A stretch of 51,756 nt of DNA from Rhodocyclaceae bacterium (GCA_028687645.1 JAQTZQ010000006.1:1-51756); one strand, 5' to 3'. Positions 26,448 through 35,491 are shown, counted from the stretch's first letter. The notes: generated by a model from the sequence alone, not told the origin. Program-made: numbers and translations.

Positions 26448-27853
26448 ACAAAACAAAAACTATCAGTTTGGTAATTGGCGGATTTATCGCCGGTGCAATG
26501 ATTAGCCTGGGCGTTCCCGCACTGGCTGACAAGGAAGTCAAACCAGGCCTGCCGATTGACGAACTGCGCACCTTTGCCGAGGTGTACAGCGCTATCAAGC
26601 AGGGCTATGTCGAGCCGGTTGAAGACAAAAAGATGATCACCAATGCCATCTCCGGCATGTTGGCCAACCTCGACCCGCATTCCGCTTACCTTGACGCTGA
26701 CGCATTCAAGGACTTACAGGTTGGGACGCAAGGCGAATTTGGCGGCTTGGGTATTGAAGTCGGGATGGAAGATGGCTTGGTCAAGGTTGTTTCACCGATT
26801 GAAGATACACCGGCCTATCGCGCTGGCGTCAAATCCGGCGACCTGATTTTCAAGCTCGACGACACCCCGGTCAAAGGACTGTCGCTCAACGATGCCGTGA
26901 AAAAAATGCGCGGCAAGCCCAAGACACCGATCAAGCTGTCGATTCTCCGCAAAGGCGAAAGCAAGCCACTTGAAATCACCTTGATGCGCGAAGTCATCAA
27001 AGTGCAAAGCGTCAAATCCAAACTGGTTGAGCCGGGCTACGGTTGGGTTCGTGTCACTCAATTTCAGGACAAGACCGTTGCCGAACTCGCCAAACAAGTA
27101 ACCAACCTGTACAAAGATGGCAATTTGCGCGGCCTCGTGCTTGATCTGCGTAACGATCCGGGCGGCCTGTTGAATGGCGCCATCGGCGTTTCAGCAGCTT
27201 TCCTGCCGCCTGACGTCAAGGTTGTGTCAACGGACGGTCGCACCGCTGATGCCAAGGCAGAGTTCCTCGCTCGGCCCCGTGACTACCTGCGTGGCACCAC
27301 TGAAGACCCACTACTCACGATGCCCATTGACGTCAAAAAAGTACCGATGGTGGTACTGGTTAACGCCGGCTCTGCCTCTGCCTCAGAAATCGTTGCCGGC
27401 GCGCTGCAGGATCACAAACGCGCGGTGATCATGGGCACCCAGACCTTCGGCAAGGGTTCTGTCCAGTCAGTTTTGCCGTTGCCCGGCAACTCCGCCATCA
27501 AGTTGACGACTGCGCGCTACTACACGCCGGATGGCCGCTCAATCCAGGCCAAGGGTATCGTGCCAGACATCATTGTCGAAGAGTCGCCCAACGGTAACGG
27601 TTCTGCCCAGCCCCGCCTGCGCGAGGCAGATCTTGAACGTCACCTGAGCAATGATCGCGAAAAGGAAGCGCCCAAAGAAACGCCGAAAGAAGTCAACAAG
27701 CAAAGCAAGCCGACCACCAAGGACAAGGGCAAAGACGAAGGAGACGAAGACGCACCAACCCGTCTTGAGTACGCCAGCAAAACCGACCATCAGTTCCAGC
27801 AGGCGCTCAACCTTCTCAAGGGCATGCAGATCATGCAGAACAAGGTTCAATAA
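26444..27853 (+). CDS. ctpA: carboxy-terminal processing protease (S41)
   Basis: Periplasmic serine protease of the S41 family that trims C-termini of exported and cell-wall proteins. The 469-residue protein has an N-terminal signal/anchor (about 7-30) and a PDZ domain at about 85-170 (FGGLGIEVGMEDGLVKVVSPIEDTPAYRAG). The catalytic core has LRNDPGGLLNGAI, the Ser in GSASASEI and the general-base Lys in FGKGSVQ. The C-terminal 90 residues are a charged, Lys/Glu-rich tail. It overlaps envC by four bases, a pairing conserved across proteobacteria and consistent with joint control of cell-wall cleavage. Confidence 0.95.
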   Translation: MNKTKTISLVIGGFIAGAMISLGVPALADKEVKPGLPIDELRTFAEVYSAIKQGYVEPVEDKKMITNAISGMLANLDPHSAYLDADAFKDLQVGTQGEFGGLGIEVGMEDGLVKVVSPIEDTPAYRAGVKSGDLIFKLDDTPVKGLSLNDAVKKMRGKPKTPIKLSILRKGESKPLEITLMREVIKVQSVKSKLVEPGYGWVRVTQFQDKTVAELAKQVTNLYKDGNLRGLVLDLRNDPGGLLNGAIGVSAAFLPPDVKVVSTDGRTADAKAEFLARPRDYLRGTTEDPLLTMPIDVKKVPMVVLVNAGSASASEIVAGALQDHKRAVIMGTQTFGKGSVQSVLPLPGNSAIKLTTARYYTPDGRSIQAKGIVPDIIVEESPNGNGSAQPRLREADLERHLSNDREKEAPKETPKEVNKQSKPTTKDKGKDEGDEDAPTRLEYASKTDHQFQQALNLLKGMQIMQNKVQ

Positions 27854-27872
27854 TTCGTCATCAGGACTGAAG

Positions 27873-28274
27873 ATGAGCGATCCAGACCTCAAGAAAAAAC
27901 GCGAGATCGTGTTCTCGAAGTTCCCGCCCGGGCAAGTGCCCGAAGCGGCTGAAGACCTGAGCAATCTTGAGGCTCTGGATGCCGCACCCAAATTCGACAA
28001 GCGTGCCGTTGGTGTTTCATACGAACTCACCGACCATACTTTGCGCGAACTCGACGAGCATCTGGTCAATAAAGGCTTTCATCTCGACAATACCTTGATG
28101 ACCAAGCTGACCCGGGCACTGATTTATTATGTTGAAGAAACTCAGTTGCACAATCTGGGCGCACCAGAAAAGCGCATAAAACGCTCAGAGCAGGAAGCTT
28201 ATGTCCAAGCCTGGGGCCATCATCCACATGGTGATCATGACGAGACCCCGCCGGAGTGGCGAGACTACAAGTGA
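27873..28274 (+). CDS. conserved hypothetical protein, 133 aa
   Basis: The ATG at 27873 follows AGGACTGAAG. The protein is soluble and charged, with a basic N-terminus (SDPDLKKKREIVFSKF), a central helical part with ELTDHTLRELDEHLVNKGFHLDNTLMTKLTRALIYYVEETQLHN, and a His-rich end (HHPHGDHDE). I do not recognise a family. The His/Asp cluster could bind metal. It lies 19 bases after ctpA and overlaps the following ThiF-family gene by four bases (GTGA), so it is probably translated with it. Confidence 0.75.
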   Translation: MSDPDLKKKREIVFSKFPPGQVPEAAEDLSNLEALDAAPKFDKRAVGVSYELTDHTLRELDEHLVNKGFHLDNTLMTKLTRALIYYVEETQLHNLGAPEKRIKRSEQEAYVQAWGHHPHGDHDETPPEWRDYK

Positions 28275-29116
28275 CGGACGAGCAGCTTCTCCGTTACAGC
28301 CGCCACATTCTGCTGGACGCCCTCGGCATCGAGGGGCAACAAGGAATTTTGAACAGCCACGCGCTGGTCATCGGGGCTGGTGGCCTCGGCTCGCCGGCGG
28401 CGCTTTATCTGGCTTCAGCGGGGATGGGCAAAATCACGCTGGTCGATAACGACACGGTGGATTTCACCAACCTGCAACGCCAGATCCTGCACATTCAGGA
28501 CAGAGTCGGGATGCCCAAGGTGGCATCGGGCAAAATTGCGCTGACCGCGATGAATCCTGAAATTGAAATTGTCGCGCTACAGCAGCGCCTGTCGGGTGAG
28601 GCACTCGACACGCTGGTTGCCAGCGCTGACATCGTTCTCGATTGCACCGATAACTTCGCCACCCGCCACGCCATCAACCGCGCCTGCGTGCATCACCGCA
28701 AGCCGCTGGTTTCCGGCGCTGCCGTGCGTTTTGACGGGCAGATCAGCGTCTATGACCTGCGTCGTGACGACTCGCCGTGCTACCACTGTCTGTTTCCGGA
28801 AGGCGAGGATGTCGAAGAAACACGCTGCGCGACGATGGGTGTCTTTGCCCCGTTGACCGGCATTATCGGCACCATGCAGGCGGCGGAAGCCTTGAAACTG
28901 GCTGCCAATATCGGCGAATCGCTGACCGGACGCTTGTTGTTGCTTGATACGCTGGAAATGGAATGGCGCAGCGTCAAGTTCAAAAAAGACCCCGGCTGCG
29001 CGGTTTGCGGGCCTAACGGAAACGGGCGATCAGGCGAATATCTTCGCCAAGCTGACGCAGATCGCGAATCTGCAACTGGCGTTTGCCATCGAGACTCGTC
29101 AGCTCAGGCAGATTAA
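28271..29116 (+). CDS. ThiF/MoeB/HesA-family adenylyltransferase
   Basis: E1-like enzyme that adenylates the C-terminal glycine of a small sulfur carrier protein (ThiS or MoaD). The start GTG at 28271 gives TDEQLLRYSRHILLDALG, the canonical beginning. The ATP site is GAGGLGSPAALYLASAG (about 34-50), followed by DNDTVDFTNLQRQ with the catalytic Arg, the crossover Cys in EETRCATMGVFAPLTG, and two zinc CxxC pairs, CYHC and CAVC. The expected end is just after CAVCGP. Here the frame runs on for about 30 residues of low-complexity, Asp/Arg/Ser-rich sequence that is antisense to the 3' end of ribD. No sulfur carrier gene is adjacent, so MoeB and ThiF cannot be told apart. Confidence 0.9.
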   Translation: MTDEQLLRYSRHILLDALGIEGQQGILNSHALVIGAGGLGSPAALYLASAGMGKITLVDNDTVDFTNLQRQILHIQDRVGMPKVASGKIALTAMNPEIEIVALQQRLSGEALDTLVASADIVLDCTDNFATRHAINRACVHHRKPLVSGAAVRFDGQISVYDLRRDDSPCYHCLFPEGEDVEETRCATMGVFAPLTGIIGTMQAAEALKLAANIGESLTGRLLLLDTLEMEWRSVKFKKDPGCAVCGPNGNGRSGEYLRQADADRESATGVCHRDSSAQAD

Positions 29117-30101
29117 ACAGGCCGCTGGCCTCGTGGCCAATCAGGCAGGGTGCCAGATAAAGCAGCAATTCATCGACCAGACCTTCGCGCAATAGCGAGC
29201 CATTCAGTTTGAAGCCGGCCTCAGCGTGCACTTCGTTGATACCGCGCTGCGCCAGCAATTCAAGCAAGGCTTTCAAATCGACCTTGCCGGAATCATTCGG
29301 CAAAATTTCGACCGAATTCCCGGTTGACCGTAACAATTCGACTTTTTCGGCATCTTCGACAGCACCAACGACCAGCGTGTTGCCATCCTGCAAAATACGG
29401 GCGGTCAAAGGGATTTCCAGCTTGCTATCAACCACCACGCGCAAGGGTTGCCGTGTCGTTTCAACATCGCGCACACTGAGTTGCGGATCATCGTCGCGCA
29501 CCGTGCCGATGCCGGTCAAAATCGCACAGGCCCGCGCTCGAAAGCGATGACCGTCGCGCCGTGCATCGGGCCCGGTGATCCATTGGCTGAGGCCATTATT
29601 CAGTGCCGTTTTGCCATCGAGACTGGCAGCAGTTTTCAGCCGCAACCAGGGCCGACCGCGCGTCATGCGCGAGACAAAACCAATATTCAGTTCGCGCGCT
29701 TCGTTCTCCAGCAAATCACTGGCGACGTCAATACCGGCAGCCGCCAAAAGCGCCAGGCCCTTGCCGGCCACCAGCGGATTGGGGTCGCTCATCGCCGCCA
29801 CCACGCGCGACACGCCGGCTGCAATCAAAGCCTCGGCGCAGGGCGGCGTGCGCCCGTGATGGCTGCACGGCTCAAGCGTCACATACGCAGTAGCGCCACG
29901 CGCCTTGGGCCCGGCGGCACGCAGCGCATGCACCTCGGCATGCGGCTCACCGGCCTTCTGGTGCCAGCCTTCGCCGACGATCCAGCCGTCGCGCACCAGC
30001 ACGCAGCCAACGCGCGGATTCGGCGCGGTTGTCCACAACCCGCGTTCTGCCAACTGTAGCGCGCGCGCCATCATGTTGTGGTCAACAGCGGAAAAGCTCA
30101 T
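29013..30101 (-). CDS. ribD: bifunctional riboflavin deaminase/reductase RibD
   Basis: Catalyses the second and third steps of riboflavin synthesis. The 362-residue protein has an N-terminal deaminase domain with zinc ligands in HAEVHA and [13 protein letters not shown]-terminal reductase domain begins near residue 150 ([17 protein letters not shown]) with [18 protein letters not shown] and later [12 protein letters not shown]. It overlaps nrdR by four bases; nrdR-ribD adjacency is common in proteobacteria. Its 3' end is overlapped by the convergent ThiF-family gene for 104 bases. A copy of the repeated 12-mer lies at 29323-29334. Confidence 0.96.
   Translation of the reverse strand: MSFSAVDHNMMARALQLAERGLWTTAPNPRVGCVLVRDGWIVGEGWHQKAGEPHAEVHALRAAGPKARGATAYVTLEPCSHHGRTPPCAEALIAAGVSRVVAAMSDPNPLVAGKGLALLAAAGIDVASDLLENEARELNIGFVSRMTRGRPWLRLKTAASLDGKTALNNGLSQWITGPDARRDGHRFRARACAILTGIGTVRDDDPQLSVRDVETTRQPLRVVVDSKLEIPLTARILQDGNTLVVGAVEDAEKVELLRSTGNSVEILPNDSGKVDLKALLELLAQRGINEVHAEAGFKLNGSLLREGLVDELLLYLAPCLIGHEASGLFNLPELTSLDGKRQLQIRDLRQLGEDIRLIARFR
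29323..29334 (+). repeat. GTTGACCGTAAC dispersed 12-mer, copy 4
   Basis: Exact copy inside ribD, antisense to the gene and followed by AATT. In the ribD frame it encodes part of Leu-Leu-Arg-Ser-Thr, a different frame from the copies in queA and the pilus gene. Confidence 0.7.
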
Positions 30102-30562
30102 TTTTTTGCAGGCTTGGGGGAAACTTCGCGAATCGCCTTGGAGAAGGCATCCACGTCTTCAAAATTACGATAAACCGAGGCGAAGCGGATATAAGCCACC
30201 TTGTCGAGCTTCTTCAGCTCGCGCATCACCAGTTCGCCCAATTGCTGCGTGCTGACTTCGCGTTCTCCAGCCGAAAGCAACATTTCCTCAATATCGGCCA
30301 CCGCCGCATCGACTGACTCAATCGAAACAGGCCGTTTGCGCAGTGCCAGCTCAAGGCTGGCGCGCAACTTGGTACGGCTGAACTCAGTCCGCAAGCCGTT
30401 TTTCTTGGCCACCTGCGGCAACTGGATTTCCGCCCGCTCGTAAGTCGTAAAGCGCTTGTCGCAGGCATTGCACTTTCTGCGGCGGCGGACGACGTCACCC
30501 TCGTCATTCAAACGGGTGTCGGCAACCGCCGTATCTTCAGTACCGCAGAAGGGGCATTTCAT
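30098..30562 (-). CDS. nrdR: transcriptional repressor NrdR
   Basis: Represses ribonucleotide reductase genes in response to ATP/dATP. The 154-residue protein has an N-terminal zinc ribbon (CPFC and CNAC, with [20 protein letters not shown]) and an ATP-cone domain from about residue 49 ([20 protein letters not shown]...). It lies between glyA and ribD on the minus strand, the usual glyA-nrdR-ribD order. An inverted repeat fills most of the gap to glyA. Confidence 0.97.
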   Translation of the reverse strand: MKCPFCGTEDTAVADTRLNDEGDVVRRRRKCNACDKRFTTYERAEIQLPQVAKKNGLRTEFSRTKLRASLELALRKRPVSIESVDAAVADIEEMLLSAGEREVSTQQLGELVMRELKKLDKVAYIRFASVYRNFEDVDAFSKAIREVSPKPAKK

Positions 30563-30581
30563 GGGGGAATGGTGAGGCGTT

Positions 30582-30649
30582 AGGGGGGATTAGGGATTGG
30601 TCATCGGGGGGCGATTTTACTAATCACCCATTCCCAATCACCAATGACC
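30582..30649. repeat. imperfect inverted repeat of GGGATTAGGGATTGG units (nrdR-glyA)
   Basis: The left arm has GGGGGGATTAGGGATTGGTCAT; the right arm has CTAATCACCCATTCCCAATC followed by ACCAATGACC. The arms can pair imperfectly, and the unit sequence matches the yajC-secD repeat at 3823-3889. It lies between the glyA stop (30653) and the nrdR start (30562). Confidence 0.6.
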
Positions 30650-30652
30650 GCC

Positions 30653-31903
30653 TTAAGCACCGTAGACCGGGAATTTCTTGCAGATATCGGAGACCTTGGC
30701 GCGCACCGTTGCGGCCACGGCTTCGTCGTTCGGCGCTTCGAGAATATCGGCCACCAGATGTGCGACCTGCTCGGCTTCGATTTCGGTGAAGCCGCGCGTC
30801 GTCATGGCCGGGGAGCCGATACGAATGCCGGAGGTAACAAACGGCTTTTGCGGGTCGTTCGGGATGCCGTTTTTGTTGACCGTGATGTGCGCACGGCCCA
30901 AAGCAGCCTCTGCGTCCTTGCCGGTGATGTTCTTGGTGCGCAGATCGAGCAGGAAAACGTGGCTTTCGGTGCGACCGGAAACGACGCGCAGACCGCGCTC
31001 TTCCGACAACACTCGCGCCATGACGCGGGCGTTGGCAACGACTTGTTCCTGATAATTACGGAAGCCCGACGTAGCGGCTTCCTTGAAAGCCACTGCCTTG
31101 GCGGCGATGACGTGCATCAGCGGACCGCCTTGCAGGCCGGGGAAGATGGCGGAGTTGATCACCTTTTCGTGCTCGGCCTTCATCAGGATGATGCCGCCGC
31201 GCGGGCCGCGCAGGGTTTTGTGGGTGGTCGAGGTAACGACGTCAGCGAAAGGCACCGGGTTCGGGTAGAAACCGGCGGCGATCAGGCCGGCGTAGTGCGC
31301 CATGTCGACCATGAAAATCGCGCCAACTTCCTTGGCGACTTTGGCGAAACGCTCGAAATCGATGCGCAGGGCGTAGGCCGAGGCGCCAGCGATGATCAGG
31401 CGCGGCTTGTGTTCGCGGGCCAGCGCTTCCATCTTGTCGTAATCGATTTCTTCCTGCTCATTCAAGCCGTAGGAAACGATGTTGAACCATTTGCCAGACA
31501 TGTTCAGCGCCATGCCGTGGGTCAGGTGGCCGCCTTCGGCCAGGCTCATGCCCATGATCGTGTCGCCGGGTTTGCAAAAGGCCATCAGCACAGCCTGATT
31601 GGCCTGCGAACCGGAGTTCGGCTGAACGTTGGCGGCTTCGGCACCAAACAGTTTTTTCAGGCGGTCGATGGCCAGTTGCTCGGCGGCATCGACATGCTCG
31701 CAACCGCCGTAGTAGCGCTTACCGGGGTAGCCTTCCGCATATTTGTTAGTCAGCTGTGAGCCCTGGGCTTCCATGACAGCCTGGCTCACATAGTTTTCAG
31801 AGGCGATCAGTTCGATGTGGTCTTCCTGACGCTGCACTTCAGCCTCAATGGCTTGCCAGAGTTCAGGATCAGTCTTTGCCAGGGTGTCTTTCGCGGAAAA
31901 CAT
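30653..31903 (-). CDS. glyA: serine hydroxymethyltransferase
   Basis: PLP enzyme that interconverts serine and glycine while charging tetrahydrofolate with a one-carbon unit. The 416-residue protein has [39 protein letters not shown] near the N-terminus. The PLP lysine lies in [15 protein letters not shown], and [15 protein letters not shown] is near the C-terminus. The length is as in E. coli. It lies 39 bases downstream of a phosphatase gene in the same direction and upstream of nrdR-ribD. Confidence 0.97.
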   Translation of the reverse strand: MFSAKDTLAKTDPELWQAIEAEVQRQEDHIELIASENYVSQAVMEAQGSQLTNKYAEGYPGKRYYGGCEHVDAAEQLAIDRLKKLFGAEAANVQPNSGSQANQAVLMAFCKPGDTIMGMSLAEGGHLTHGMALNMSGKWFNIVSYGLNEQEEIDYDKMEALAREHKPRLIIAGASAYALRIDFERFAKVAKEVGAIFMVDMAHYAGLIAAGFYPNPVPFADVVTSTTHKTLRGPRGGIILMKAEHEKVINSAIFPGLQGGPLMHVIAAKAVAFKEAATSGFRNYQEQVVANARVMARVLSEERGLRVVSGRTESHVFLLDLRTKNITGKDAEAALGRAHITVNKNGIPNDPQKPFVTSGIRIGSPAMTTRGFTEIEAEQVAHLVADILEAPNDEAVAATVRAKVSDICKKFPVYGA

Positions 31904-31942
31904 TTTTAATGCCTCAAGCCATTGAAAAGGGTGCGAATTTTA

Positions 31943-32599
31943 TCACGAGGGAAGTTCGTCAAGCGCGCCGGGTTCGAGATGCGCGGTTTCGCCCCAATTT
32001 TTTATGCGCCAAACGCCGTTGACCGTAACAATCCAGTTGATACCGGCATTCGGGATCAGGAAATCACGCGGCGTCTCCAGCGAATTGCCGCGCACGAAGC
32101 GGTTGATGACATCAAGCACGCCGCCGTGCAGCACGATCGCCACCGTCTGCCCAGGATGCGCGGCAGCGATTTCAGTCAGCTTGCCGGTCACGCGATCAAA
32201 CATCTGATGCAGACTTTCGCCATTTTCAAAGTTGTAATCGGCATTGCGCCCCTCGAAAGCGGCATAGCCCTCGGGAAACCGGTCATGAGCCTCGGCGTAA
32301 GTCAGTCCCTCAAAAACGCCATAGCGCCGCTCGCGCATCTCCGGCACCAGAACGGGCGTCAAGCCCAGCGCTTCACCCAAAGCCTCGGCGGTAGTTTTTG
32401 CCCGTTTGAGATCGCTGCTGTAAAGCGCAACAATGCCAGCCGATTTGAGCCAGCGGCCCGCCGCTTGCGCCTGGCGCAAGCCGGTTTCATTGAGGCCGAT
32501 GTCGATTTGCCCCTGAATCCGGCGCTCGGCGTTCCATTCGGTTTCGCCGTGACGCACGAGGCAAATTCGGGTTGTCTGAGTTATAGGGATTTCCACCAT
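31943..32599 (-). CDS. histidine phosphatase (phosphoglycerate mutase family)
   Basis: Member of the histidine phosphatase branch that includes GpmB and alpha-ribazole phosphatase CobC. The 218-residue protein has the catalytic LVRHGETEWNAERRIQGQIDIGLNETG, the second Arg in YSSDLKRAKTTAEAL, the acidic RERRYGVFEGLTYAE and the second His in VLHGGVLDVI. The start ATG at 32599 has AAGGTGAG upstream and is better than an in-frame ATG 33 bases further out. The substrate is not predictable from sequence; it is the first gene before glyA. A copy of the repeated 12-mer lies at 32018-32029. Confidence 0.9.
   Translation of the reverse strand: MVEIPITQTTRICLVRHGETEWNAERRIQGQIDIGLNETGLRQAQAAGRWLKSAGIVALYSSDLKRAKTTAEALGEALGLTPVLVPEMRERRYGVFEGLTYAEAHDRFPEGYAAFEGRNADYNFENGESLHQMFDRVTGKLTEIAAAHPGQTVAIVLHGGVLDVINRFVRGNSLETPRDFLIPNAGINWIVTVNGVWRIKNWGETAHLEPGALDELPS
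32018..32029 (+). repeat. GTTGACCGTAAC dispersed 12-mer, copy 5
   Basis: Exact copy inside the histidine phosphatase gene, antisense to it and followed by AATC. In the gene it encodes Val-Thr-Val-Asn. Confidence 0.7.
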
Positions 32600-32707
32600 G
32601 GTCGTGCGCTCACCTTCGCTGTAAATTGGCACCGAGTAATTTCAATCAACCTCGGCCACTTAACTCTTAAAGAAGCCGGGAATTTTATCAACCGAGGAGG
32701 ACTATTC

Positions 32708-33301
32708 GTGACCCTTCTGCTAAAGCTCTCGCAGCTTATCGACTGGCTCAACGAGCGGGTCGGCAAAGGCGCTTTCTGGCTCGTTCTGATCATGGCGCTG
32801 ATCAGTGCTGGCAATGCCAGCTACCGTTTTATATTCAATGACAGTTCAAATGGCTTGCTGGAAATCCAGTGGTATCTGTTTGCTGCCGTCTTTTTGCTTT
32901 GCTCACCCTATACGCTTCAGAAAAATGAGCATGTGCGCATCGACGTCATTTCCGGCAGATTTTCCGCTCGCGGACTAGCCGTGATCGACATTATCGGTAC
33001 CCTGTTCTTTCTGCTGCCGATGGTGATTCTGGTACTTTGGCTATCCTTGCCGCTGGTTGCAGAATCCTACAAAATTCAGGAAATGTCATCCAACGCCGGC
33101 GGATTGATTCGCTGGCCGGTCAAGATTCTGCTGCCCATCGGTTTCTTCCTGCTCGCACTCCAGGGGATTTCCGAATTGATCAAGCGTATCGCCTTCCTCG
33201 CAGGAATGATTGGCGACCCTAACGCCAAGGAAGCAGCACCGACCCCCGAAGAAGAACTGGCTGCCGCGATTGCTGCCGCCAAAGCACAGGAGGCCAAATA
33301 A
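32708..33301 (+). CDS. TRAP transporter small permease subunit (DctQ/TakQ type)
   Basis: Small four-helix membrane subunit of a TRAP (tripartite ATP-independent periplasmic) transporter. The GTG start is preceded by a perfect AGGAGG. The 197-residue protein has spans at about 20-38, 52-70, 92-118 and 138-158, and the family features ALISAGNASYRF, EIQWYLFAAVFLLC and NEHVRIDV. The C-terminal tail is Ala/Glu-rich and cytoplasmic. The open frame continues upstream on this strand, but that part is antisense to the phosphatase gene and is not coding. Stop and next start share one base (TAATG). Confidence 0.92.
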   Translation: MTLLLKLSQLIDWLNERVGKGAFWLVLIMALISAGNASYRFIFNDSSNGLLEIQWYLFAAVFLLCSPYTLQKNEHVRIDVISGRFSARGLAVIDIIGTLFFLLPMVILVLWLSLPLVAESYKIQEMSSNAGGLIRWPVKILLPIGFFLLALQGISELIKRIAFLAGMIGDPNAKEAAPTPEEELAAAIAAAKAQEAK

Positions 33302-34803
33302 TGGCGGAATTCATGATTGCCAATATGGCACCGCTGATGTTTGGCGCGCTGGTCGTCTTTCTCCTCTTCGGCTATCCAGTCGCTTTTGCCCTGGCCGCCA
33401 ACGGTATTGTCTTTGGCTTGATCGGTATTGAACTCGGCCTGCTCACACCAGCCCTGTTCCAGGCCTTGCCGGAACGTATTTTTGGCATCATGGCCAACGA
33501 TACGCTGCTGGCCATCCCGTTCTTCACCTTCATGGGGTTGATTCTTGAACGCTCCGGTATGGCGGAAGACCTGCTCGACACCATCGGCCAGTTGTTCGGC
33601 CCGATCCGTGGCGGCCTGGCCTTTGCCGTCATCTTCGTTGGCGCCCTGCTCGCCGCGACGACAGGTGTGGTTGCAGCCTCGGTCATTTCGATGGGTCTGA
33701 TTTCACTGCCCATCATGCTGCGCTACGGCTACGACAAGCGACTTGCCTGTGGCGTCATTGCCGCCTCCGGTACGCTGGCCCAGATCATCCCGCCGTCACT
33801 GGTGCTGATCATCATGGCCGACCAACTCGGTCGCTCCGTCGGTGACATGTACGAAGGTGCCATCATCCCGGCGATGATTCTGACCGGGCTTTATGTCGGC
33901 TACGTGGTCTTGCTCACCCTGCTCAAGCCGCAGTCAGCCCCCGCTTTGCCGCCAGAAGCTCGGACATTGCGTGGTGTCAAACTCATGGTGCGCGTCGTCA
34001 CCACCATGGTGCCGCCGCTGCTGCTGATCTTCCTTGTTCTCGGCACCATCTTCCTCGGCATTGCTACACCGACCGAAGGCGGGGCCATGGGGGCTACCGG
34101 CGCTCTCGCACTGGCGATTGGACGCAAGCGGCTGAATTTCAAGCTACTCAAGCAAGCCATGGCAACCACCGGCAAGCTATCCTCGTTCGTGATCTTCATC
34201 CTGGTTGGCTCAACCGTCTTTGGTCTGGTCTTCCGTGCGGTCAACGGCGATTTGTGGGTCGAACATCTGTTGCTCGGTCTGCCCGGCGGACAAGTCGGCT
34301 TCCTGATCGTGGTCAACATCATGGTCTTCCTGCTCGCCTTCTTCCTCGACTTCTTTGAACTGTCGTTCATCATCGTGCCGCTGCTGGCACCGGTCGCGGA
34401 CAAGCTGGGCATCGATCTGGTCTGGTTCGGTATTCTCCTCGCGGTCAATATGCAAACTTCGTTCATGCACCCGCCGTTCGGCTTTGCACTCTTTTACCTG
34501 CGTTCGGTTGCCCCGCCCACGGTCAAGACGACAGATATCTACTGGGGTGCCATTCCCTTCGTCTGTATCCAGATCATCATGGTGGCGATCATTATCATCT
34601 TCCCCAACGTGGTCAGTTACGGTGATGATGCACAGCGAGCACAAGCACAGATGGAAAGAGATGGCACAGCACCACCACCGATCGATCTCGATTCCATATT
34701 GAATCAGCAAGATGGCGAAGGTTCTGGCGCAGCCAAGAAGGAAGGCAATGAGGAAGATGCGGCAGCCAACCTGCTGAAAAATCTGCAAAGCAACGACAAA
34801 TAA
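33301..34803 (+). CDS. TRAP transporter large permease subunit (DctM/TakM type)
   Basis: Twelve-span transport subunit of a TRAP system, driven by sodium. The 500-residue protein shows the DctM family blocks FGYPVAFALA, IPFFTFMGLILERSGMAEDLL, GGLAFAVIFVGALLAATTGVVAASV and ASGTLAQIIPPSLVLIIMAD. A later block, ITVP-like in other members, appears here as FIIVPLLAPVADKLGIDLVWFGIL. The C-terminal 60 residues are a charged extension. No binding-protein gene is adjacent. The TakP-like binding proteins at 49007 and 50264 in this window belong to the same TRAP subgroup and are candidates. Confidence 0.94.
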   Translation: MAEFMIANMAPLMFGALVVFLLFGYPVAFALAANGIVFGLIGIELGLLTPALFQALPERIFGIMANDTLLAIPFFTFMGLILERSGMAEDLLDTIGQLFGPIRGGLAFAVIFVGALLAATTGVVAASVISMGLISLPIMLRYGYDKRLACGVIAASGTLAQIIPPSLVLIIMADQLGRSVGDMYEGAIIPAMILTGLYVGYVVLLTLLKPQSAPALPPEARTLRGVKLMVRVVTTMVPPLLLIFLVLGTIFLGIATPTEGGAMGATGALALAIGRKRLNFKLLKQAMATTGKLSSFVIFILVGSTVFGLVFRAVNGDLWVEHLLLGLPGGQVGFLIVVNIMVFLLAFFLDFFELSFIIVPLLAPVADKLGIDLVWFGILLAVNMQTSFMHPPFGFALFYLRSVAPPTVKTTDIYWGAIPFVCIQIIMVAIIIIFPNVVSYGDDAQRAQAQMERDGTAPPPIDLDSILNQQDGEGSGAAKKEGNEEDAAANLLKNLQSNDK

Positions 34804-34825
34804 TCCGGTTTATCTGGATCAACCA

Positions 34826-34853
34826 AAAGGCGGGGTTTCGACCCCGCCTTTTT
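34826..34853 (+). terminator. rho-independent terminator after dctM
   Basis: GGCGGGGT (34829-34836) pairs perfectly with ACCCCGCC (34841-34848) around a TTCG tetraloop and is followed by TTTTTCTTG. Confidence 0.9.
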
Positions 34854-34861
34854 CTTGTTTG

Positions 34862-34898
34862 ATAGCCAGCAACTATATCGCGTATGCGCACAAAGCAT
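34862..34898 (+). promoter_or_regulatory. OxyR-type binding site upstream of dps
   Basis: Four tetrads at exact seven-base spacing: ATAG (34862), CTAT (34873), ATGC (34884) and GCAT (34895). The OxyR consensus is ATAG-N7-CTAT-N7-ATAG-N7-CTAT; the first pair is perfect and the second pair is two-for-four and self-symmetric. It ends where a likely -35 box TTGGCA (34898-34903) begins, with CACAAT (34922-34927) as a possible -10. This is the geometry of OxyR-activated promoters, and dps is a classical target. Confidence 0.6.
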
Positions 34899-34994
34899 TG
34901 GCATCGAAAGATTGATCGCGGCACAATAAGGTCATCCAAAGCCGGCCTGCTTGCGGGCAAGCCACCCATCCAAAACCTTATAAGGGAGCGCATC

Positions 34995-35465
34995 ATGACC
35001 ATGGATATTGGCATCAGCAAAAAAGAACGTGAAAAAATTGCCGACGGGCTTTCGCGCCTCCTGGCAGACTCTTACACGCTCTACCTCAAGACCCACAACT
35101 TTCACTGGAATGTTACCGGCCCACAGTTCAACACCCTGCATGTGATGTTCATGGGGCAATACACGGAATTGTGGAATGCGCTGGACCTCATCGCCGAGCG
35201 TATCCGCGCCTTGGGCTTCCCTGCCCCCGGCACCTACCGTGAGTTTGTCAAGCTGACCGTCATCAAGGAAAGCGAAGGCGTGCCGAACGCCACCGAAATG
35301 CTCAAGCAGTTGCTCGCCGGGCAGGAGGCTGTCGTCAAGACGGCACGCAGTGTCATGCCGATCGTCAGCAAGGCCGGCGATGAGCCGAGCGCTGACCTAT
35401 TGACCCAGCGGATGCAGATTCACGAAAAGAATGCCTGGATGCTGCGCAGCATGTTGGGCGAGTAA
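34995..35465 (+). CDS. dps: DNA-binding ferritin-like protein Dps
   Basis: Dodecameric protein that stores iron, consumes peroxide at its ferroxidase sites and can coat DNA. The 156-residue product has the ferroxidase signature [44 protein letters not shown] with the conserved His and the Asp/Glu of the intersubunit site. The start ATG has AAGGGAG upstream; an in-frame ATG at 34884 lies inside the OxyR-type site and is not used. It is a single gene between the dctM terminator and an inverted repeat at 35492-35528. Confidence 0.95.
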   Translation: MTMDIGISKKEREKIADGLSRLLADSYTLYLKTHNFHWNVTGPQFNTLHVMFMGQYTELWNALDLIAERIRALGFPAPGTYREFVKLTVIKESEGVPNATEMLKQLLAGQEAVVKTARSVMPIVSKAGDEPSADLLTQRMQIHEKNAWMLRSMLGE

Positions 35466-35491
35466 GTGTAGCGTTCCCGATCCGGTTTCAA

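Noticed and set aside
30644..31759. 371-codon open frame antisense to glyA
   Set aside because: It is His/Asp/Gly-rich shadow sequence of a highly conserved gene, with no ribosome-binding site and no recognisable family.
31922..32707. Upstream extension of the DctQ reading frame
   Set aside because: It is antisense to the histidine phosphatase gene. The GTG at 32708 has a perfect AGGAGG and gives the normal DctQ length.
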